A stretch of 7,454 bases of DNA. Source: Candidatus Acetothermia bacterium (GTDB lineage Bacteria; Bipolaricaulota; Bipolaricaulia; Bipolaricaulales; Bipolaricaulaceae). Below are positions 1 through 5,077 of this stretch, one piece after another. The stretch covers positions 9,567-17,020 of the forward strand of contig JAGDVW010000045.1 in assembly GCA_023255835.1 (NCBI GenBank). Direction: 5' to 3'. Made by a program: the position numbers and the translations under genes. Under the pieces are notes generated by a model. It saw only the letters and a program-made list of their open reading frames with translations. It searched no databases and was not told where the DNA came from. The stretch's first letter is position 1, and every line of letters starts with the position of its first letter.

Positions 1-342
1 TTATTTTTCCAGTGTCAACAACTGGCACACCTTTAGCTGGCGCCCTTTTCCATAGTGCATGGTGTCTTGCTTAATATAGATGGTGTCCCAGAACCCTTGT
101 TGCACCCGTCCCCGCAGGGATTATCGAGTCTTCATAATCCTGAGTCACCTGGCCCCATGAGAGCACCAATGGCCTGTACGAGCGTGCAGAAGCATGTGGA
201 GAGCTCGCGACTTTACTGCCGATAGTCCCCAAAAGTGCTCACTAAAGTTGTCTCTCTCCATAGCCTCGACCATCATCTCCGAGGTATTCAGTTTAAGATC
301 CGTGTCCTTCCGCTGGCATAGTGCCTCGTTTAGTGTGTCTGG
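1..342 (-). pseudogene. Unrecognised broken reading frame
   Basis: One minus-strand frame reads through most of this stretch and looks protein-like, but stop codons at 145-147 and 121-123 interrupt it, and it ends in TAA at 1-3. The stretch nearest the IS includes the peptide EAMERDNFSEHFWGLSAVKS. The last stretch includes QQGFWDTIYIKQDTMHYGKG and ends LLTLEK. I do not recognise a family. It may be a decayed gene, perhaps another transposase, disrupted when the neighbouring IS256-like element landed. It could also be chance open frame. The left IS end at 319-337 overlaps its upstream part, so the first residues of the frame probably belong to the IS end. No intact gene is visible here on either strand. 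Confidence 0.25.
319..337 (-). repeat. Left terminal inverted repeat of IS256-like element
   Basis: Reads CACACTAAACGAGGCACTA on the minus strand, just past the transposase stop at 343. It pairs with 1104-1122 (16/19) and shares its AACGAGRYRCTA core and a following TG with a third copy at 1249-1262. Confidence 0.65.
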
Positions 343-1044
343 TCAGCATGATAGCTCCTCATCGACACTTCCGTAAAACCCTGGCAGCCTACGGCCTTCC
401 AACCTTTCGGATAGGCCCCTCAACATCAACTGCAGGGGCTTTCCCACCACCCCCCCAAAAGAATCCACCACCTTCGTTCGCCGCTTCGCTTCCTTGGCCA
501 AACGCTCCAACTGGTTCGTGGTGTAGAGGGTTGCTAACACAATGGAGGACACAAAGCTACCAATCCGCGTCTGGGAAGATTTTACGAATCGCTTCCTCCA
601 TCCCCGGGAGTTCATCGGTGACAAAGATCCGGACTCTTTTGACCCCGCGCCTCTTAGGTTCTTGAGCACCCCCTCCCAGTTGACTTCGATAAGGTAAGTG
701 ATGCTCTAGGGCGAGTAGAACGCCCCATAGACTCCTCCCAGGAAGCGGGAGATGGCCTTGGTGGGCGCCCCTTCGGTTGTTCGGGGCGAGGATGGCCAAG
801 GATCAATCCAAAGATGTGCGGCGAAGGTTCGGGAGGATCTTGGGGTGGAAATCGCCCTCCCGGACCAGAGGGACCCTGAGATCTTCAACTGGGCCGATAA
901 GGGTGAGAAGGCCCCGGGTGTAGTAGCCGTTGGCCTTGGTAGAGTGCTCTTCCTGCATGAGGTCCTTCAAGAGCTCCTTGACCATGGACTTGATCCTCTC
1001 TCCAGTCCCTTTAAGATCTGTTCGCGGGTCTTGTCCCGCGTAGT
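343..1044 (-). pseudogene. IS256/Mutator-family transposase, frameshifted and internally deleted
   Basis: Pieces of one transposase occur in order across the minus-strand frames. After a ribosome site AAAGGAGG (1052-1059) the frame reads TTRDKTREQILKGLE. One lost G near 1000 shifts it to RIKSMVKELLKDLMQEE and on to KANGYYTRGLLTLIGPVEDL. A TGA at 803 and a shift near 768 precede TKAISRFLGGVYGAFYSP. A CAG-to-TAG-like stop lies at 706-708. A shift near 655 gives KRRGVKRVRIFVTDELPG, which carries the second catalytic Asp, then another stop at 557-559. The C-terminal part has YTTNQLERLAKEAKRRTK and SERLEGRRLPGFYGSVDEE. The segment with the first catalytic Asp (the DGT motif) is missing between SITYLIEV and NWEGVLKNL, and roughly another hundred residues are missing before the C-terminal piece. 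It cannot make active transposase. The native start codon is not clear; 1044 marks the first recognisable codon. Confidence 0.8.
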
Positions 1045-1103
1045 GGCGTTCCCTCCTTTCCAAACCCGGTTTTCTTGGGAAGGCTACCATGCTGCCACCT
1101 GAA

Positions 1104-1122
1104 CACAATCAACGAGACACTA
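1104..1122 (+). repeat. Right terminal inverted repeat of IS256-like element
   Basis: Reads CACAATCAACGAGACACTA on the plus strand, about 60 bp upstream of the transposase start. It mirrors 319-337. Its outer bases overlap the beginning of the oppositely oriented transposase remnant that follows, so the two elements abut or one cuts the other. Confidence 0.6.
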
Positions 1123-1262
1123 CCAAAGCCAGCGACTACTGCCCCCGTGCTCTCCTTGCCTTAGCTGGCCCAGCGGGGGAGCTTAAGGCAAGAGAGATCC
1201 TTAGAGGAACTATGGGGGGCGATGAAAATATGTCTACCAGAAATATTCAACGAGATGCTATG
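1119..1262 (+). mobile_element. Second IS256-like remnant, opposite orientation
   Basis: The plus strand encodes TKASDYCPRALLALAGPAGE and on to about 1208. This aligns with TKANGYYTRGLLTLIGPVED of the neighbouring minus-strand transposase (854-940), and the DNA is about three-quarters identical over some 60 bases. After a short junction, 1220-1262 resembles the tail of that same element: GGCGATGA, then ATG.CTACCAGA, then the end motif AACGAGATGCTATG at 1249-1262 (left element: AACGAGGCACTATG). The remnant therefore keeps an N-terminal piece and the distal end but lacks nearly all of the middle, like a short deletion derivative. It stands head-to-head with the larger remnant. Similarity was judged by eye. 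Confidence 0.5.
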
Positions 1263-1380
1263 AATTCGAGCTCTTTGCGATATCTCATCTTTTGCGAATT
1301 TCGCTAGTCGCTACCCGCTTCAATTTATTAACAAATTCCGGTGAGAAAATCAGTCCTTTGCTTCTATCAGGCGAACCCAA

Positions 1381-2253
1381 TCACTCTTTGACCGCGCCGC
1401 CCGTGAGTCCCGAGATGATTTGGGACTGCAAAGCATAAAAGATGAGGAGGATCAAAGCGGCGCCGATCACCGCCGCGGCGGCGAAACTCCCCCAACGACG
1501 GTTGTAGGCCTCCCCAATGAAAAGCTGAAGCCCAACGGCCAGGGTGTATTTGTCCATCCCCTTCAAAATGAGACTTGCCAGGAGGTACTCCGAGTACACG
1601 CTGATGAATTGGATCACAAACACCACGGCCAAAATGGGCCGGGCCACGGGAAGGATGATGCGCCAAAAAGCCTGAAAAGGTGTAGCCCCATCCACCAGAG
1701 CCGACTCCTCCAAGGAGCGAGGGATCGTGTCGAAGTAACCCTTCATGAACCAGGTGTTGAACCCGATGGCCCCGCCCAAATAGACAAGGATGAGCCCAGG
1801 ATGCGTATTGAGCCCAAGCCAAGGGATTTGCTTCCCCAAAGCCTGGAGGATGAGGTAAATGGCCACCATGCCCACGGTTTGCGGGAACATCTGGACAAGG
1901 AGGATGGTGAGGAGGCCCGCCCTCCTTCCACGGAAGCGGAACCGCGAAAAAGCATAAGCCCCTAAAGCACAGAGGAAAACGCTCACCACCGCGGTAGTCC
2001 CCGCCACGTACACCGTATTCAAAAGCCAGCGCGGGAAATTGATCTCCTGTCGCTCCCGAAAGATGTGCAAATAGTTGGCAAAAGTTGGTTGCGCCGGGAT
2101 GATGCGGGCCGTGCGCAAATTTTGTACGGGATCGAAGGAGGTCCCCAACACAAAAAGCGCGGGGAAGAGGGCGAAGGCGATGGCTACCCAAGCGAGGACA
2201 TTCCGAACCAACCGGCCCAGCCAAAAGCGCGGGGCTTTTCCCCTAAAGGCCAC
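1381..2253 (-). CDS. malG: Maltodextrin ABC transporter permease MalG
   Basis: Inner-membrane permease that pairs with MalF to form the channel of a maltose/maltodextrin importer. At 290 residues it is close to the usual MalG length (about 296 in E. coli). A first hydrophobic segment covers about residues 16-37, followed by a periplasmic part (40-75) and further membrane segments near 80-102, 115-140, 152-170, 203-225 and 255-278. The EAA loop that docks on the ATPase lies near 181-206, with core EESALVDGATPFQAF and then ILPVARP. The C-terminus SGLTGGAVKE resembles the MalG tail known to reach the substrate path. It starts with GTG at 2253, set by a strong GGAGGAGG (2260-2267) six bases upstream. 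That start lies inside malF, giving an 11-bp overlap and probable translational coupling. It is the last gene of the cluster; no clear terminator follows. Confidence 0.93.
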   Translation of the reverse strand: MAFRGKAPRFWLGRLVRNVLAWVAIAFALFPALFVLGTSFDPVQNLRTARIIPAQPTFANYLHIFRERQEINFPRWLLNTVYVAGTTAVVSVFLCALGAYAFSRFRFRGRRAGLLTILLVQMFPQTVGMVAIYLILQALGKQIPWLGLNTHPGLILVYLGGAIGFNTWFMKGYFDTIPRSLEESALVDGATPFQAFWRIILPVARPILAVVFVIQFISVYSEYLLASLILKGMDKYTLAVGLQLFIGEAYNRRWGSFAAAAVIGAALILLIFYALQSQIISGLTGGAVKE

Positions 2254-3799
2254 GGGAAACCTCCTCCAAGGCCTTGGTGCGAGTGAAGCTGATCCCAGAG
2301 ATGAGGGCCACGATGACGAAAATGATCACGGCCAGGGCGGCGGTCATGTTGTACTCAGCGCCGCGGCCGCCCTGAAAAGAAAGTTTATAGGCATAGGAAA
2401 GGAGGATATCCGTGGCCCCGGCTCTGCTGCCGATCTCCACCACCGGCTCGCCCCGCGTCAGAAGCCAAATGAGGGTGAAGTTATTGAAGGTGAAGGCAAA
2501 GGAGCCGATGAGAAGCGGAGCCACAGAAACAAGAAGAAGAGGGAATGTGATGCGGGAAAAACGCTGCCAGCCAGAAGCGCCGTCTACCTTCGCTGCCTCA
2601 TACATCTCCTCAGGAATGGACTGCAAGGCACCTAGGGAAACGAGCATCATGTAGGGATAGGTGAGCCAAACGTTGGTGAGTATGCAGGCAAAACGAGCCC
2701 AAAACGGATCAGTAAGCCAGGGGACACGAACACCCAAATATTGGCTCAAAAACTGGTTAAACAGGCCCACTTCTACGTTGAAGAACCCCCGCCAAATAAG
2801 AATGGAGATAAACGCCGGAATGGCATAGGGCACGATGAGAAGCGAGCGATAGAGTTTACGAAAGCGGAGCTGGCGGTCGTTGAGAAGGATGGCCAACCCC
2901 AAACCGAGGGCGAAGCTCAGTGTTACCGTGAGCACAGACCAGATGACGGTCCAGGTGAAGACCCGCACGAAGGCGCGGTGGTACAGGGGGTCGCGCAGGA
3001 ATCGAATATAGTTGGCAAGACCTACACCAGAAATCCAACCGGGATCAAGTTTTTCCCCGTCGGCGGCTACAAAGTTTCCGGCTTGTGCTCGATATTCCTT
3101 TCCCGTGCGCAAATCCACAAGAACATCAGCCTCTGGGTCATAGCGGTATTGCGGGGAGTACACACGGAACGTGGTGAGGGTGGATAGCCGAAGCCAACCA
3201 TCGCCGAAGGGGATGTTCAGATTCTGTAGCGTGGAAAGAAAACGCGTGAGCTCCGGGAGCGCCAAGGCCGCCTTTCCATCTAAAAAATCGGGGATCCCGT
3301 CCCCATCCACATCCTTTAAGGCGTGAGCAGAGGCAGGGGACAGCTGACCAGGGGTGAGGATCACATATTCGCCAGCCGGCCCCCAAAGGTAAAGGCCATA
3401 CAGGTTTTGTCCCTCGCCAAAGGCACGAAAAGTAAAAGAAGGGGAGTTTGGTGGGAGGAACTGGCGGCTGGTGAGGAGCTGAACCACTTGATCCTTGGTG
3501 AGGATGTTCCCGGTGGCGTAGTTGGTGAAGGAGATGTACACCGTGTACACCAACGGAATCACCACCATCAAGACCATGAAAAGGAGGCCTGGAGCGAGAT
3601 AGCGGAAGGGATAGAGGCGGCGGGAAAACGCGAGGATATTGAGTCCCAAAAGTCCTGCGAAAATGACCCCCACCAAAAGCCAGCTTTTCTCCCAAGCAAG
3701 AAGAACGACGAAATAAAGGGCTACGGCGTCGAAAAGAGAGAGAACCACCACCTTGAGGGCGGTGGTGGAAAGGAGGCCTAAGCCCCTGAAGCCGGCCAT
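2243..3799 (-). CDS. malF: Maltodextrin ABC transporter permease MalF with large periplasmic loop
   Basis: Inner-membrane permease partner of MalG. Its 518 residues match the long, E. coli-type MalF (514) rather than the ~300-residue short forms. N-terminal membrane segments lie near 14-36, 39-57 and 68-90. A large periplasmic loop (P2, about 92-277) follows, the region that contacts MalE in E. coli. The core permease domain comes after it, with RSLLIVPYAIPAFISILIW (318-336), NVWLTYPYMMLVSLGALQSI (376-395), an EAA loop near 401-422 (EAAKVDGASGWQRF) and SFAFTFNNFTLIWLLTRG (433-450), all strongly MalF-like. Within P2, DVDGDGIPDFLD (163-174) looks like a calcium-binding loop. The ATG at 3799 has no Shine-Dalgarno sequence and sits six bases after a GC-rich hairpin. 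No other start codon exists between the malE stop and this ATG. The 3' end overlaps malG by 11 bp. Confidence 0.95.
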   Translation of the reverse strand: MAGFRGLGLLSTTALKVVVLSLFDAVALYFVVLLAWEKSWLLVGVIFAGLLGLNILAFSRRLYPFRYLAPGLLFMVLMVVIPLVYTVYISFTNYATGNILTKDQVVQLLTSRQFLPPNSPSFTFRAFGEGQNLYGLYLWGPAGEYVILTPGQLSPASAHALKDVDGDGIPDFLDGKAALALPELTRFLSTLQNLNIPFGDGWLRLSTLTTFRVYSPQYRYDPEADVLVDLRTGKEYRAQAGNFVAADGEKLDPGWISGVGLANYIRFLRDPLYHRAFVRVFTWTVIWSVLTVTLSFALGLGLAILLNDRQLRFRKLYRSLLIVPYAIPAFISILIWRGFFNVEVGLFNQFLSQYLGVRVPWLTDPFWARFACILTNVWLTYPYMMLVSLGALQSIPEEMYEAAKVDGASGWQRFSRITFPLLLVSVAPLLIGSFAFTFNNFTLIWLLTRGEPVVEIGSRAGATDILLSYAYKLSFQGGRGAEYNMTAALAVIIFVIVALISGISFTRTKALEEVSRGL

Positions 3800-3805
3800 A
3801 GGAAA

Positions 3806-3832
3806 AGGGGCGGGGCCATGAGCCCCGCCCCT
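3806..3832 (-). terminator. malE-malF intergenic hairpin, possible leaky terminator
   Basis: An 11-bp perfect stem with a 5-base loop. On the transcript strand AGGGGCGGGGC, loop TCATG, then GCCCCGCCCCT, with TTT and CC after it. It lies between the malE stop and the malF ATG. The stem is very stable but the T run is short, so partial termination or protection of the malE mRNA 3' end is more likely than full termination. E. coli has REP hairpins in the same malE-malF gap, where they help keep the binding protein in excess of the permeases. Confidence 0.65.
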
Positions 3833-3838
3833 GGATTT

Positions 3839-5023
3839 TTACTTACAGCCCAAAGTGGCGCGGATGTTGTCAGCAGCAAGCTTGAGCGCTTCCTCCGGGG
3901 TCATCTGGAGGTTGCCGATCAGAGCCATGGCATCGTACCAAGCGCCCCACACCGCGGACATCTGCGGGATGTTGGGCATGGGAACGCCGTTGGAGATGGA
4001 CTCGGCGAAGCCCTTGAGGATGGGGTCAGCCTTCACCTCATCATAAGCGGGGAGGAAGGCGGGGATGCGCGGGTCCTTGGCATAGAGGGCGAGCATTGTC
4101 TCCTTCGTGGCGAAGTAGTTGAAGAGGAAGTCAAAGACCACGGGCAGGTTGGGGGAAAAGGCGGAGACCATCACGCCCTGGACGCCCACGAAGGGCTTGG
4201 GGGCCTTGCCCTGGATGGGCGGGATGGGGCCCACACCGATATCGATCCCCGCAGCCTTGGCCCGGCCCACGAACCACGGCCCGGTGATGACCATGGCGAT
4301 CCGCCCCTCCGTGAAGAGGCTCGTCCAGGTATCCCAGTCGAGGCCCGCCGGGATCAGGCCCTCTTTGAAGAGAGATTGGAGGATCTCCGCACCGGCGATG
4401 GCGCCAGGGCTATCCAAACCGACATCACAGGGATTCAATTTCCCTTCCTTATCGTAGCCGAAGATGTAGCCGCCCAGTGCGGAAAGGAACGGGAACTCAT
4501 GGTAAGGATCGGGGTTCTGCACCACAAAGCCATACTGGGGCACGGTGGGATCCGTGAGCTTTCGGGCAAGCTCGATGAGTTCCTCAAACGTGGCCGGAAC
4601 CTCTTTCACCAGGGCCTTGTTGTACAGGAGCCCCACGCCCTCCCGGGCGTACGGAAGACCATAAAGCCTGCCATATACGAAAGCCTCAAGGCTCACGGGG
4701 TCGAATTGGGCAGCAAGCTCAGGGGGGAGGATTATCTCGGCAAGAAGGCCGCTGGCCGCCAGTTCCCCGACCCAGTCGTGGGCGCCGATGATGAGGTCCG
4801 GGCCCTCGCCCGTGGGGGCAGCGGTCACGAACTGGTCCCGAATGTTTCCAAACGGGATCTCCACCACTTCCACCGGGATGCCCGTGGCCTTGGTGTACTC
4901 CGCGCCGATCTCCCGAAACACCGGGGCCCGGGTGTCATCGGCCCAGATCAAAATTTTCCCGGGCGCAGCCGCAAAAGCCGTCACCCCCAAGACCAACAAC
5001 CCTACCAGCACCAACTTCCTCAT
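3839..5023 (-). CDS. malE: Maltose/maltodextrin-binding periplasmic protein MalE
   Basis: Periplasmic substrate-binding protein (solute-binding family 1) that captures maltose or maltodextrin for MalFG. It has 394 residues, close to E. coli MalE (396). A signal peptide MRKLVLVGLLVLGVTAFAAA occupies the N-terminus; no lipobox Cys is present, so the mature protein should be soluble. Family landmarks in order: ILIWADD (24-30), TGEGPDLIIGAHDWVGELAA (71-90), ASGLLAEI (90-97), GRLYGLPYAREGVGLLYNKA (118-137), ITGPW (246-250), KPFVGVQGVMVSAFSPN (276-292) and MPNIPQMSAVW (349-359); the last ones are nearly MalE signature sequence. The ATG start is fixed by AAAGGAGGT (5028-5036), five bases away. Two Cys occur, at 199 and 393, the second in the C-terminal LGCK. 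Ligand chain length cannot be read from the sequence. Confidence 0.95.
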   Translation of the reverse strand: MRKLVLVGLLVLGVTAFAAAPGKILIWADDTRAPVFREIGAEYTKATGIPVEVVEIPFGNIRDQFVTAAPTGEGPDLIIGAHDWVGELAASGLLAEIILPPELAAQFDPVSLEAFVYGRLYGLPYAREGVGLLYNKALVKEVPATFEELIELARKLTDPTVPQYGFVVQNPDPYHEFPFLSALGGYIFGYDKEGKLNPCDVGLDSPGAIAGAEILQSLFKEGLIPAGLDWDTWTSLFTEGRIAMVITGPWFVGRAKAAGIDIGVGPIPPIQGKAPKPFVGVQGVMVSAFSPNLPVVFDFLFNYFATKETMLALYAKDPRIPAFLPAYDEVKADPILKGFAESISNGVPMPNIPQMSAVWGAWYDAMALIGNLQMTPEEALKLAADNIRATLGCK

Positions 5024-5036
5024 CCTGACCTCCTTT

Positions 5037-5050
5037 CGCCCTTTCGGGCG
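5037..5050 (-). promoter_or_regulatory. Leader hairpin abutting the malE ribosome site
   Basis: On the transcript strand CGCCC-GAAA-GGGCG, a 5-bp stem closed by a GNRA tetraloop, immediately followed by the AAAGGAGGT ribosome site of malE. No T run follows on this strand, so it is not a terminator of the upstream gene. It may stabilise the malE message or influence ribosome access. On the plus strand it is followed by TTTTCTATTTT, but no plus-strand gene ends here. Confidence 0.4.
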
Positions 5051-5077
5051 TTTTCTATTTTACCGAAAATGCCGGGC

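Larger units (their letters stand above)
319..1122 (-). mobile_element. Decayed IS256-like insertion sequence
   Basis: A Mutator-type transposase pseudogene on the minus strand is bracketed by an inverted repeat. Read outward, the two ends are CACACTAAACGAGGCACTA (left, minus strand) and CACAATCAACGAGACACTA (right, plus strand), 16 of 19 identical. Similarity continues inward with gaps, both ends carrying CAGCATG followed by a TAGC. At about 0.8 kb the element is well short of the roughly 1.3-1.5 kb usual for IS256 relatives, in keeping with the internal deletions seen in its gene. I could not find a target-site duplication, so the outer edges may be off by a few bases. Confidence 0.72.

Noticed and set aside
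1255..1300. Adjacent GAATTC and GAGCTC sites resembling a cloning linker
   Set aside because: Only two overlapping six-base palindromes within a natural IS-end context; no vector sequence around them.
1..1380. CRISPR array, tRNA or rRNA in the gene-poor left part
   Set aside because: No regularly spaced repeats, no cloverleaf and no conserved rRNA sequence seen; the repeats present are IS ends and transposase copies.
1367..2224. Minus-strand 285-codon frame overlapping malG
   Set aside because: Out-of-frame shadow of malG; the peptide is Gly/His/Pro/Arg-rich with no membrane segments, whereas the malG frame has the EAA loop and permease segments.
5037..5060. Rho-independent terminator on the plus strand (GC stem followed by TTTTCTATTTT)
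   Set aside because: No plus-strand gene ends here and the stem is only 5 bp; more likely a leader hairpin of malE on the minus strand.
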